Shown piece by piece: positions 54,703-63,987 of a DNA stretch of 64,000 nt (the stretch's first letter is position 1; every line of letters begins with the position of its first letter). A model generated the notes under the pieces. The model saw only the letters and a program-made list of their open reading frames with translations. It was not told the origin of the DNA and did not search any database. A program made the translations under genes and the position numbers. Source of the DNA: Ensifer canadensis (GTDB lineage: Bacteria; Pseudomonadota; Alphaproteobacteria; Rhizobiales; Rhizobiaceae); contig NZ_CP083370.1 of the NCBI RefSeq assembly GCF_017488845.2, positions 3,214,501 through 3,278,500 of the forward strand, given 5' to 3'.

Positions 54703-56472
54703 ATGAAAATAGATATTATTGATACTTTAGAATATTTTGAGAAAGTTCGCGAAGATTGGGATCTGATCTACCTAGAAGACCCGGAAGCTCATCTATTTCT
54801 TTCCTGGGAGTGGCTGCAGAAATATCTGTCGCACCGACACCGCTGGTTCATTCTTGCCCTCAAGCAGGAAGACGATGGGCGGTATTGCGCCTTCCTGCCA
54901 TTGAAAGTGTCGACCTACCAGGACGACACGACCAAGCTTTTCTGCGACGAGATCCGGATGGCCGGCAACTATGGCGCCGACTATACCGGCTTCCTGTGCC
55001 GGCCCGGCCTGGAGGATGCTGCGGCCGATACCTTTTCTGCCCACATCGGCAAGGAGAACTGGACGACCCTCACGTTCGATTATTTCTCTACGGCCTCTTC
55101 GCGGCTCGATCGTCTGCTCGGCGCCTTTCCCGAAGACCAGTTCGTCCAGACCAGCAACGAGCGCAGCAATCCCGACAATATCGACAATACGATCTGCCCC
55201 TATGTGAACCTGCCCGAAAGCTGGGAGGACTATCTCGCCACGCATATGAGCGCCCAGACGCGGCAGAAGCTGCGTCGCTTCATGCGGATGGTCGAGGCAT
55301 CACCCGATTACCGCATTACCCACGCGACAAAAGACACGATCGAAAGAGACCTCGACACGCTGTTCCGGCTGTGGCGCATCAAATGGGCAGAGCGCAAAGG
55401 CAGCAAGGTCGATCGGCTAATCACGTTCACACGTGAGATGCTGCTGGACGCCTTTAACCAGGGCGCGCTCGATGTTCCCGTTCTGTGGTATCAGGACCAG
55501 CCGCTCGGCGTGCTTGCCAATCTGCTCGACCGGCAGAAGAAGACCGTCCTGTTCTACATCACCGGCCGCGACGAGACGTGGACGACCCCTTCCCCGGGGC
55601 TTCTGCTGCACGGCTTTGCCATTCGCAATGCGATCGCCTGGGGATATCGGGTCTACGATTTCCTGCGCGGCAACGAAGCCTACAAATATTCCTTCGGGGT
55701 TGAAGAGCGCCGCATTCGCAGCATGCGTGTCAAAACGCGATCAGGCCGCAATCTGCGCAACTGCCTCAACCCGCGCAGCATCGAACATGTCTACGAGCGC
55801 GCGGTGGAACTGCACAGCCAGGGGCGACTGGACAAGGCGGAACCCGGCTACCGGCAGGTCATCCACACCGTGCCGACACACACCCGGGCTCGCTACGGCC
55901 TCGCCCAGCTTTTCGACGACAAGGGCGAGCACGACGAGGCCGAATATCTTTACAGAAGCCTGCTTGCAACGATGCCGGGCGCTGGCAAGATCCAGCATCG
56001 GCTCGGCGACAGCCAGATGGCGCAAGGGCACTACGCTGAAGCGGCCGAGACCTTCGAGGCCCTGCTGGCCCGCCATCCGCTCGTAAGCCTCGTGCGCTAC
56101 AAGCTCGGCGTCGCCCTCTGCGCGACGGGCCGAGGCGAAGAGGCCCTCAGCATCTTCAGCAGCTTCGAGGATATCCTTTCCGACGATCCGGATCATGTGC
56201 GCTGCAAGCTCAAGGCGCAGGAAGCCGTCATACGTCTGAAGGCAGCCCTGCAAACGCCGCAGCAGGACGAGGTTCCCGAACCGGAGCAAACGCCGGTATC
56301 GATCCCGCCGCCGCAGAGAGTGTTGGTGTCGCCGAAACGAGCGCTTGATGCATCCGTGCGCCTGCCGACCGCGCCACCCCTGCTTCAGCCGTCCCTGCCA
56401 TCAGGCATATCGGCGCACCTGCAGTCGCGATCGAACAGGCCGGGCGAAACAGGTTCACGGATCAAGCATTAA
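54703..56472 (+). CDS. CelD-like GNAT acyltransferase fused to TPR repeats
   Basis: A 589-residue protein. Residues ~1-350 are a FemAB/CelD-type acetyltransferase domain (HLFLSWEWLQKYL near the start; YDFLRGNEAYKYSFG at 318-332 is the hallmark of Acetyltransf_6). Residues ~362-500 form tandem TPR-like helices (HSQGRLDKAEPGYRQVI, GHYAEAAETFEALLARHP), followed by a Pro-rich tail. The first ~60 bases are much richer in A+T than the rest. Such domains acylate sugars or amino groups; beside a type I exporter it may modify the secreted protein, or a polysaccharide. Start ATG 54703 follows AGAGGGCG. Confidence 0.8.
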   Translation: MKIDIIDTLEYFEKVREDWDLIYLEDPEAHLFLSWEWLQKYLSHRHRWFILALKQEDDGRYCAFLPLKVSTYQDDTTKLFCDEIRMAGNYGADYTGFLCRPGLEDAAADTFSAHIGKENWTTLTFDYFSTASSRLDRLLGAFPEDQFVQTSNERSNPDNIDNTICPYVNLPESWEDYLATHMSAQTRQKLRRFMRMVEASPDYRITHATKDTIERDLDTLFRLWRIKWAERKGSKVDRLITFTREMLLDAFNQGALDVPVLWYQDQPLGVLANLLDRQKKTVLFYITGRDETWTTPSPGLLLHGFAIRNAIAWGYRVYDFLRGNEAYKYSFGVEERRIRSMRVKTRSGRNLRNCLNPRSIEHVYERAVELHSQGRLDKAEPGYRQVIHTVPTHTRARYGLAQLFDDKGEHDEAEYLYRSLLATMPGAGKIQHRLGDSQMAQGHYAEAAETFEALLARHPLVSLVRYKLGVALCATGRGEEALSIFSSFEDILSDDPDHVRCKLKAQEAVIRLKAALQTPQQDEVPEPEQTPVSIPPPQRVLVSPKRALDASVRLPTAPPLLQPSLPSGISAHLQSRSNRPGETGSRIKH

Positions 56473-56500
56473 ATATATCGATTGCGAGGTGGCCGACCGC

Positions 56501-56794
56501 TCACTCGGCGGTGTCGGACCAGTCGAGCGACGTCAGCTCCTCGCGAAATGCGAAGCGGATGATGTGGCGTTCGATGACGTCCTTACATTCCGCCAGCGCC
56601 TCGGCATCCGGTGATTCCGCGACGAAAGATAGCTGATCGCCGCGCGCCGTCATGCGCGCGGTGCTCGCCCCTATCGTCGCCACAGAATCCGTCTCGGTAT
56701 ATTCGACCGTCGTCTTGTGGGCGAAATGCTTGGACAGCTGCTGCAGGTATTGCGACGCGCGCGCGGTGGTAATACCGCTCGTGGCTTTCAACAT
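56501..56794 (-). CDS. DUF2218-family protein linked to iron uptake
   Basis: A 97-residue cytoplasmic protein. ASQYLQQLSKHFAHKT near the start and AECKDVIERHIIRFAFREEL near the end are the two signatures of DUF2218, a family commonly encoded beside siderophore uptake genes. ATG 56794 is preceded by GGAGAAG; an in-frame ATG at 56833 is less likely. It lies 93 bp after the siderophore-binding protein on the same strand, so the pair is probably co-transcribed and iron-regulated. Biochemical role unknown. Confidence 0.8.
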   Translation of the reverse strand: MLKATSGITTARASQYLQQLSKHFAHKTTVEYTETDSVATIGASTARMTARGDQLSFVAESPDAEALAECKDVIERHIIRFAFREELTSLDWSDTAE

Positions 56795-56887
56795 GTTCTT
56801 CTCCACACTGCATGGGGTCGGTGGGCAGGCCAATGAAAGAGAAAAGGCGCCATGATTGCTCCTACCGCCCTTATCGGAACCTCAAGC

Positions 56888-57811
56888 CTACTTCTTGCTC
56901 AGTGCTTCGGTGAGCTGATCGACGATATCCTGCTCGGACTTCAGGCCCGAACTCGTCAGGTAGAGCTTGGCGGAATCGAGATAGACGACCCGCTCGTTCT
57001 TCCAGGCCTTGGTCTGGCGCACCAGCTCGTTGTCGAGCAGCGCTGCGGCCGGCTGGCCTTCCTGGCCGATCGCCGCGTCGCGGTCGACGACGAAGATCCA
57101 GTCCGGATTGGTCTCGAGGATATATTCGTAGGAAACGGCCTGGCCATGCGTCGCGACCTGCAGCTTCGGATCAGCCGGTTCCACACCGAAGATGTCGTGG
57201 ATTTCGCCGAACCGCGAACCCTTGCCATAGGCGCTGATCTTGCCGCCGGTCGTCAGCAGCACGAGGCCGGTGCCGGCACCCTTGGCAACACCCTGCAGCT
57301 TTTCGATCGAGGCGTCGAGTTTCTCCGAAGCTGCCTTGATCTCCGCTTCCTTGCCGAAGATGAGGCCGAGAATAGCGGCGTTCTTCTTGACGCTGCCGAT
57401 CAGATCCTTGTCGTCGGAGGTGAGGTCGATGGTCGGCGCGAGCTTGGCAAGCTCGGCATATTTCGACTGCGAACGACCACCGACGATGATCAAATCCGGT
57501 TCGGCGGCATTGACCGCCTCGTAGTCGGGCTCGAACAGCGTGCCGATCTTCGGATAGGTGTCGGACTTGTATTTTTCGAGTGACGGCGGGATCGCAGAGC
57601 CGGGAACGCCCGCCACGGGAATGCCGAGCATGTCTAGCGTTTCCAGCATTCCGAAGTCATAAACCAGCACGGTCTTCGGATTCTTTTCGACATCCGTCGT
57701 ACCGCTGCTGTGCTCGATCTTCAACGTTTCAGCGCTTGCGGCAGGCGCCAGAGCCAGGACGGCAGCGACTGCAACACTACGAAGACCATTAGAAAACAGA
57801 GATATATTCAT
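56888..57811 (-). CDS. Siderophore-type iron ABC transporter substrate-binding protein
   Basis: A 307-residue periplasmic protein of the FatB/YclQ (catecholate/petrobactin) type. Signal peptide with cleavage after APAASA near residue 27; the mature part has NPKTVLVYDFGMLETLDMLG, EPDLIIVGGRSQSKYAEL and NPDWIFVVDRDAAIG, typical of cluster A-II binding proteins. ATG 57811 follows a GAGGG site. Divergent from its permease and ATPase genes, with a 403-bp control region in between. The actual siderophore cannot be told. Confidence 0.9.
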   Translation of the reverse strand: MNISLFSNGLRSVAVAAVLALAPAASAETLKIEHSSGTTDVEKNPKTVLVYDFGMLETLDMLGIPVAGVPGSAIPPSLEKYKSDTYPKIGTLFEPDYEAVNAAEPDLIIVGGRSQSKYAELAKLAPTIDLTSDDKDLIGSVKKNAAILGLIFGKEAEIKAASEKLDASIEKLQGVAKGAGTGLVLLTTGGKISAYGKGSRFGEIHDIFGVEPADPKLQVATHGQAVSYEYILETNPDWIFVVDRDAAIGQEGQPAAALLDNELVRQTKAWKNERVVYLDSAKLYLTSSGLKSEQDIVDQLTEALSKK

Positions 57812-58214
57812 GACTTTTTCCCTCATCTTTTCGATCGTCCTAGCGCGATTTTCCAAAGAGGGCAACAAGGCCGTTTGCCGTCCTTGCAAATGCCGTGCGC
57901 CAAACCGCGGCCCATGAACGTGTGCGAGCGCCACCAAAAATGTCCTGGACCGATCCACAGGCCAGCCTGCGCTGGCATCGGCGACGTCGAGCGAACTGCC
58001 GCAGCGGATGCGACGAAACTTGACTAGCCATGTCATATATATGAATGAAGCTCAGCTCCAATCCGGCGCTGGGCGGGGCAAGCTTTTAGCGGTGCCGGGA
58101 AAGACGCAAACAAAACCTGTCCCAAGCTGCTTGGAGGCGACGGAAGAATGAACGGCAACAAGTCGACAAAGAAGAGCCAATCACCAAAACGCCGGCGCGC
58201 CTAAAGACCGATCG
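57812..58214. other. 403-bp divergent control region of the iron uptake genes
   Basis: No supported gene. It contains the IRO-box-like sequence and AT palindrome at 58021-58044 and should hold both promoters. Nothing else with clear symmetry was seen. Confidence 0.6.
58021..58044. promoter_or_regulatory. Candidate RirA IRO box plus AT palindrome
   Basis: TGAC-N7-GTCA at 58021-58035 satisfies the IRO-box pattern TGA-N9-TCA proposed for the rhizobial iron regulator RirA. It overlaps TCATATATATGA, a perfect 12-bp palindrome at 58033-58044 that could include a promoter -10 region. Position between divergent iron uptake genes supports it; the pattern is short enough to occur by chance. Confidence 0.5.
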
Positions 58215-59165
58215 ATGAAACCACTTCTGATTGCCGTTCCCGTCATCTTTGTGCTTGCCGTCATCAGCGTCATTACCGGCGTCGGCAGCCTCGCTTCAGG
58301 ACTTGAGAGCGATGGTCGCGGCTGGCTGTTAATCGTCGAAAGCCGGGTGCCGCGCACACTCGCACTGATGCTCGCCGGAACCGGTCTCGCCGTCGCCGGC
58401 ACCATCATGCAGATGCTCGCCCGCAACCGCTTCGTCGAACCATCGACCGCAGGCACCGCCGAATCCGCCGCCCTTGGCATGCTGCTGACGATGATCTTTG
58501 CGCCCACTCTGCCGGTCGCCGCCAAGATGGGCGTCGCGGCGCTCACCGCGCTCGCCGGTACGGCGTTGTTTCTAAAAATCCTGCGCCAGATCCCGTTGCG
58601 CTCGGCGCTGATGGTGCCACTGGTCGGCATCATGCTCGGCGGCGTCATCAGCGCCGTCACCACCTTCGTTGCCTATCGCTACGACATGATGCAGTCGATG
58701 GGGGCGTGGATGTCAGGCGATTTCTCCGGCGTACTGCGCGGTCGTTACGAGTTGCTGTGGATCGCACTTGTTCTGACGTTGATCGCCTATGTCACCGCTG
58801 CCCGTTTTACCGTCATCGGCATGGGCGAGGAGATCGCCCGCAATGTCGGCCTCGACTTCAACAAGGTGGTGACGCTCGGCCTTGGCATCGTTTCGATGGT
58901 GACGGCCACGGTCGTTGCCACCGTCGGCATGGTGCCGTTCCTCGGACTGATTGTGCCGAACATCATCAGCCTCTTGGTCGGCGACAATCTCAGGCGCACC
59001 CTGCCGTTGATCGCCGCAACCGGGGCCGGGCTGGTGCTCGCCTGCGACATCGTCGGCCGCATCGTGATTGCGCCCTACGAGATCCCGGTCGGAACGGTCA
59101 TGGGCGTCGTCGGCAGCGTCGTCTTCCTCTATCTGCTGCTTTCGAGGCGCGCCCATGCAGGCTGA
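58215..59165 (+). CDS. Siderophore ABC transporter permease (FecCD family, YclN-like)
   Basis: A 316-residue inner-membrane permease. RVPRTLALMLAGTGLAVAGTIMQMLARN (around 58350-58431) and PFLGLIVPNIISLLVGDNLRR are the FecCD-family landmarks, the second being the coupling region for the ATPase. The start lies 180 bp after the IRO-box candidate. Overlaps the second permease gene by 11 bp. Confidence 0.92.
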   Translation: MKPLLIAVPVIFVLAVISVITGVGSLASGLESDGRGWLLIVESRVPRTLALMLAGTGLAVAGTIMQMLARNRFVEPSTAGTAESAALGMLLTMIFAPTLPVAAKMGVAALTALAGTALFLKILRQIPLRSALMVPLVGIMLGGVISAVTTFVAYRYDMMQSMGAWMSGDFSGVLRGRYELLWIALVLTLIAYVTAARFTVIGMGEEIARNVGLDFNKVVTLGLGIVSMVTATVVATVGMVPFLGLIVPNIISLLVGDNLRRTLPLIAATGAGLVLACDIVGRIVIAPYEIPVGTVMGVVGSVVFLYLLLSRRAHAG

Positions 59166-60123
59166 CATTAAAAGGGTTTCACCCTCCGGCATGCTGCTCG
59201 TCACAGCTATGCTCGCGCTCCTGTCGATGCTGGCCTTCATGACACTCGGTGCCAGGGGAAGCTGGGCCTTCATCCTCTCCTTCCGCGGCACCAAACTTGC
59301 GGGCATGGTTCTCGTCGCCTATGCGATCGCCGTCTCGACCATCCTGTTCCAGACGATCTCCGGCAACCGCATCCTGACGCCATCGATCATCGGCTTCGAT
59401 GCGATGTATGCGCTGCTGCAGACGGTCATGGTGTTCTTCCTCGGAGCCGCCGGCGCCACCGCCGTCGACCCGCGGTTTCAGTTCATCATCGAAGCCGCGG
59501 CGATGGTCGGTTTTTCCGTACTCCTGTTCCGGGCGCTGTTTTCCGGAGGCACCCGCAGCCTGCATCTCCTGATGCTGGTCGGCATCATCCTCGGCGGGCT
59601 GTTTCGCAGCCTTTCGTCCTTCCTGCAGCGGATCCTCGATCCCAACGAATTCGTGGTGCTACAGGACCGGCTGTTTGCCAGCTTCAACACGGTCAACGCC
59701 GACCTTCTCGGCATTTCCGCCGTCGCCGTCGCAGCAGTTACCTTCGTTCTCTGGCGGCTGTTCCCAACCTTCGACGTGCTGTCACTCGGCCGCGAAAGCG
59801 CCATCGGGCTCGGTGTCGACCATCACCGCACCCTTACCATCCTGCTCGTGCTCATCGCCGTTCTCGTTTCCGTCTCCACCGCGCTTGTCGGCCCGGTGAC
59901 GTTCTTCGGTCTTCTGGTCGCCAGCCTCGCCTGGCAGATCACCCCGACGGCCAGCCATCGCTTCGTGCTGCCGATTGCCGTGTGCCTGGCCATCGTCACG
60001 CTCGTCGGCGGCCAGGTGATCCTGGAGCGGCTGTTCGCTTTCAACACCGCGCTCAGCATCGTCATCGAATTTGTCGGTGGTCTTGTCTTCATCTTCCTGC
60101 TTGTTCGAGGCTCCGCCCGATGA
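59155..60123 (+). CDS. Siderophore ABC transporter permease (FecCD family, YclO-like)
   Basis: A 322-residue permease, partner of the preceding one. TILFQTISGNRILTPSIIGFDAMYALLQ and GPVTFFGLLVASLAWQITPT are the corresponding landmarks, with ~9 membrane helices. ATG 59155 overlaps the end of the first permease gene; the stop overlaps the ATPase start as ATGA. Confidence 0.92.
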   Translation: MQADIKRVSPSGMLLVTAMLALLSMLAFMTLGARGSWAFILSFRGTKLAGMVLVAYAIAVSTILFQTISGNRILTPSIIGFDAMYALLQTVMVFFLGAAGATAVDPRFQFIIEAAAMVGFSVLLFRALFSGGTRSLHLLMLVGIILGGLFRSLSSFLQRILDPNEFVVLQDRLFASFNTVNADLLGISAVAVAAVTFVLWRLFPTFDVLSLGRESAIGLGVDHHRTLTILLVLIAVLVSVSTALVGPVTFFGLLVASLAWQITPTASHRFVLPIAVCLAIVTLVGGQVILERLFAFNTALSIVIEFVGGLVFIFLLVRGSAR

Positions 60124-60878
60124 TCGAAATCCGCGACGTGACCAAATCCTATGGCAGCAATGCGGTCGTCGACCGGGTCTCGATGACCTTGCCGGCCGGC
60201 GGCCTCACTTCGATCATCGGCCCGAACGGCGCCGGCAAATCGACGCTGCTGTCGATCGTCAGCCGGCTGATACCAATGGATGAGGGACAGGTTCTGGTCG
60301 ACGGGCTCGATGTCAGCAGGACCGCCGGCGACGTGCTCGCCCGGCGCCTGTCGATCATGCGCCAGGACAACCACATCACCGCGCGCCTCAGTGTGCGCGA
60401 TCTCGTCGCCTTCGGCCGCTATCCCTATTCGAAGGGTCGCCTGACGGCGGTTGACGTCGAGCATATCGAGCGCTCGATCGCCTATGTTGGCCTGCACTTC
60501 CTGGAACACCGGTTCCTCGACGAGCTATCGGGCGGCCAGCGCCAGCGCGCCTTCATCGCCATGGTGCTCTGCCAGGATACCGATTACATGCTGTTCGACG
60601 AGCCGCTCAACAATCTCGACATGAAACATGCCGTCGAGACGATGAAGCTGCTGCGGCGCCTGGCCGACGATTTCGCCAAGACCGTTGTCGTCGTGCTGCA
60701 CGACATCAACTTCGCCTCCGCCTATTCGGATCGCATCGTCGCCATGCGCGACGGCAAGCTCGCCTTCGAGGGCGCACCGAAGGAGATGATCGAGCCGTCG
60801 CGCCTGCAGGCGATCTTCAACGTCGACTGCCGCGTTCACGCCGTCGGCGAAACGCGGCTCGTCAACTATTTCGAATAG
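60120..60878 (+). CDS. Siderophore ABC transporter ATP-binding protein (YclP/FepC-like)
   Basis: A 252-residue ATPase powering uptake. Walker A IIGPNGAGKSTLLS, signature LSGGQRQRAFIAM and Walker B YMLFDEPLNNLDMKH, then VVVLHDINFASAYSDRIVAM. Overlaps the permease gene by 4 bp; the stop is 10 bp from the convergent RND gene stop. Completes a binding protein-permease-permease-ATPase set. Confidence 0.94.
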   Translation: MIEIRDVTKSYGSNAVVDRVSMTLPAGGLTSIIGPNGAGKSTLLSIVSRLIPMDEGQVLVDGLDVSRTAGDVLARRLSIMRQDNHITARLSVRDLVAFGRYPYSKGRLTAVDVEHIERSIAYVGLHFLEHRFLDELSGGQRQRAFIAMVLCQDTDYMLFDEPLNNLDMKHAVETMKLLRRLADDFAKTVVVVLHDINFASAYSDRIVAMRDGKLAFEGAPKEMIEPSRLQAIFNVDCRVHAVGETRLVNYFE

Positions 60879-60888
60879 GCCGGTCGGC

Positions 60889-63800
60889 TCAATGGGAAGA
60901 GCCAGATGCGAGCGGGCGGCCTTTGCGCGCGGCATCAGCGATCTTGTCCTCATCTGTTACCGATGACAGCCGCTTCAGCCGGCGCCCCAGGCGAACGCTG
61001 ACATCATCCATCACCGTGAACATCACCGGCACGAAGACGAGGCTCAGCATCGTCGATGTGATCAAGCCGCCGATCACGGCGATCGCCATCGGCGCGCGGA
61101 AGGCTGCATCCGCACCAACGCCGATCGCCGCCGGCACCATGCCGGCGACCATGGCGATCGTCGTCATGATGATCGGCCGTGCACGGGTCGTGCCCGCCGT
61201 CAGCAAGGCCGTTCGCCGGTCCGCCCCTTCCTTGCGGCAGACGATCGCATGGTCGACCAGCAGGATCGAGTTCTTGCAGACGATGCCCATCAGCATCAGG
61301 ATACCGATGGTCGAGGACAGATCGAGCGCCGCCCCAAACAGGATGAGTGCCAGCGCAGCGCCGCCGATCGACAACGGCAGGGCAATCAGGATGGTGATCG
61401 GCTGCAGGAAGTCCTTGAATAGGAGCACGAGCACCGCGGTGACCATCAGGATGCCGGCAAGCAGAGCAAGCGCGAAATTGCGAAACATTTCCGACATGTA
61501 TTCGGCTTCGCCGTAACTGGCCTGCGAAACCCCCGCCGGCATCTTGGTCATGGCCGGCAGGGCTGAAACTGCCTCGAATGCCGTGCCAAGCGTGATGCCG
61601 TTCAGATTGGCCTCCACCGCCATCAGGCGTTTGCGGTTGAGGCGTTCGACGCTGCCCTCCTCCGCGCCAAAGGAAATGTCAGCCACCGATGTCAGCGGCA
61701 CCAGCTTGCCGGAGTTGGTGCCGACGCGCAAATTTCGCAACGTGTCGAAATCCGCCCGCGCGGTTTCGTCGAGCATCACCCGGATTGGCACCTGCCGGTT
61801 GCCGAGATTGAACCGTGCCGAATTGCTTTCGCTATCGCCCATCGTGGCAATGCGCGCGACCGTGCCGATCGACGTTACCGAGACGCCAAGCCGGGCAGCC
61901 TCGTCGAGGCGAGGCTTCACCAACAGCTCAGGCGACAGCAAGGGCTCGGTCGACTGGACGTTGACAAGGCCCGGCATCGCCCGCATCTCGTTTTCGAGCT
62001 GGCGCACGGCCTGGGTCAATGCCTCCGCGTCATCACTGGTCAGATAGATCGACAGATCCTTGGCGCCCTGGTCGGACGCAAAGGTCGCCTGGATATCCGG
62101 CGTCTCCGCAAGCAGCGGCCGCAAAGAAAGCTCGAACGCCTTGCGGCCGAGCGCACGCTCCTTGCGCGGACGAAGCTTGATCAGCAGGTCGACCCGGTTG
62201 AGGCTGTCGGCAGTCGCAAGCGCGCTGTCGACCTCCGGCCGCGCTTTGATCTTGCGCGTCAGCTCATCCGAAACACGCGCCGTTTCCTCGAGCCGCGTGC
62301 CCGGCGGCAGAGTGACCTTCAAGGTCGAGAGGTTGCTGTCGCTCCCCGGTATGAAGCCGGTCGGCAACATGGTCAGGAGCGCGATCGAACCGACGAAGAT
62401 CAGGGCAACGATGGAAAGCGCCGTCTTGCGATGATCGAGCGTCCAGCCGAGCATCCGGACATAGGTATCGGCGATGCGCGAGCGCTTGACCTCATGGCCA
62501 TGCCCCGCCTTCGGACGAAGCAGATAGGCCGCCATCAGCGGCGTCAGCAGGCGGGCGGCCGCCAGCGAGAACAGGACAGCGATGGCGACCGTCAGGCCGA
62601 ACTGCTTGAAATATTGTCCGACGGCGCCGCCGATGAAGCTGACGGGCGCAAACACCGCCACGATCGTCAGCGTCGTCGCCACGATCGCCAGCCCGATCGC
62701 ATCAGCGGCATCGATCGCGGCAAGGAACGGCCGTTTGCCCATGTCCACATGCCGCTCGATATTCTCGATCTCGACGATGGCGTCATCGACCAGAATGCCG
62801 ATGACGAGCGTCAGCGCCAGCAGACTGATGCTGTTCAAGGTGAAGCCGAGCAGATCCATGACCATGAAGGTCGGCAGGATCGATAGCGGCATGGCCAGCG
62901 CCGAGATCAGTGTTGCCCGCCAATTGCGCAGGAACGCGAACACGACCACGACGGTCAGCGCCGCCCCTTCGAGCAGCGCCGTCACCGCCGCGTCGTAGCT
63001 GTCCTTGGTGTACTCGACCAGCGAGATCAACTCCTTGATCTCGACGCCGGGTGTACGCGCCTGGATTTCCACAAGCCGCGTGGCAACGCGATCGGCAACC
63101 ACCGTGTCGCTCGCGCCCTTGCTGCGCGACACCGAGAAGCTGACGACCGGCTCGCCGTCGAGCCGGGCAAAATTGCGTGGTTCGGACGAGGTGTCCTCGA
63201 TTTTCGCCACATCCGAAAGCTGGACCCAACGGCCGCCCGAAATCGGTATCGACAGGCGCGAAAGCTCCTCGACGGAGGTGGCGCTGCCAATCGTTCGGAT
63301 CGACTGCTCGCGCCCGCCGATCTCGCCACGCCCGCTCGGGACATTGGTATTGAGCTCGCGCATCGCGGTGTTGACCTGGTCGGCCGTCACGCCAAGCGCC
63401 AGCAGGCGCTCCGGATCCAAGGAAACGCGAACTTCGCGGCTGACGCCACCGAGACGCTGAACCTTCTGGACGCCCGGAAGCGTCAGAAGCTCGCTGTTCA
63501 AGGTATCGTCCACGAACCACGACAGCTCGACCGCGGACATGTTGGGTGCGCGCACGGTGTAGTAAATGATGGCGCTGCCATCAACGTCGAGGCGCGAGAC
63601 CACCGGTTCCTGGATCGACTGCGGCAGATCGGAGCGGATCTGGGCGACCGCTTCGCGCACGTCGTTGGCGGCACGGTCAGGGTCCGTGCCGATCTTGAAC
63701 TCGACCGTCGTTGTCGAGACACCGTTGGTAACCGTCGAGCGAATGTGGTTGACGCCGACCAAGCCGGCGGCCACCCCCTCGACGCGCCGCGTGACCTGCG

Positions 63801-63987
63801 TCTCCATTTCCGCCGGCTGGGCGCTCGGCTGGGTGATTGTCACGGTGACGACGGGAAACGACACGCTCGGATTGGCGTTGACGGGCAGACGCAGGAACGA
63901 GGCGATGCCGACAAGGGTCAGAACAACGAACAGGACGAGCGTCGGTACGGGCTTTCGGATCGCCCAGGCGGATATATTGCTGGTCAT
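60889..63987 (-). CDS. RND efflux transporter, HAE1 (AcrB/MexB-like) family
   Basis: A 1032-residue inner-membrane pump, complete in the window. It has the standard RND layout: a membrane helix at the start (PTLVLFVVLTLVGIASFLRL), a large periplasmic porter loop, helices 2-6 with the proton-relay pair in LVIGILVDDAIVEIENIERH around residue 400, a second porter loop and helices 7-12 ending GGLITSTMLSLVFVPVMFTV. Exports drugs or other amphiphiles by proton antiport. A membrane fusion protein gene would be expected upstream, beyond the right end. Confidence 0.93.
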   Translation of the reverse strand: MTSNISAWAIRKPVPTLVLFVVLTLVGIASFLRLPVNANPSVSFPVVTVTITQPSAQPAEMETQVTRRVEGVAAGLVGVNHIRSTVTNGVSTTTVEFKIGTDPDRAANDVREAVAQIRSDLPQSIQEPVVSRLDVDGSAIIYYTVRAPNMSAVELSWFVDDTLNSELLTLPGVQKVQRLGGVSREVRVSLDPERLLALGVTADQVNTAMRELNTNVPSGRGEIGGREQSIRTIGSATSVEELSRLSIPISGGRWVQLSDVAKIEDTSSEPRNFARLDGEPVVSFSVSRSKGASDTVVADRVATRLVEIQARTPGVEIKELISLVEYTKDSYDAAVTALLEGAALTVVVVFAFLRNWRATLISALAMPLSILPTFMVMDLLGFTLNSISLLALTLVIGILVDDAIVEIENIERHVDMGKRPFLAAIDAADAIGLAIVATTLTIVAVFAPVSFIGGAVGQYFKQFGLTVAIAVLFSLAAARLLTPLMAAYLLRPKAGHGHEVKRSRIADTYVRMLGWTLDHRKTALSIVALIFVGSIALLTMLPTGFIPGSDSNLSTLKVTLPPGTRLEETARVSDELTRKIKARPEVDSALATADSLNRVDLLIKLRPRKERALGRKAFELSLRPLLAETPDIQATFASDQGAKDLSIYLTSDDAEALTQAVRQLENEMRAMPGLVNVQSTEPLLSPELLVKPRLDEAARLGVSVTSIGTVARIATMGDSESNSARFNLGNRQVPIRVMLDETARADFDTLRNLRVGTNSGKLVPLTSVADISFGAEEGSVERLNRKRLMAVEANLNGITLGTAFEAVSALPAMTKMPAGVSQASYGEAEYMSEMFRNFALALLAGILMVTAVLVLLFKDFLQPITILIALPLSIGGAALALILFGAALDLSSTIGILMLMGIVCKNSILLVDHAIVCRKEGADRRTALLTAGTTRARPIIMTTIAMVAGMVPAAIGVGADAAFRAPMAIAVIGGLITSTMLSLVFVPVMFTVMDDVSVRLGRRLKRLSSVTDEDKIADAARKGRPLASGSSH

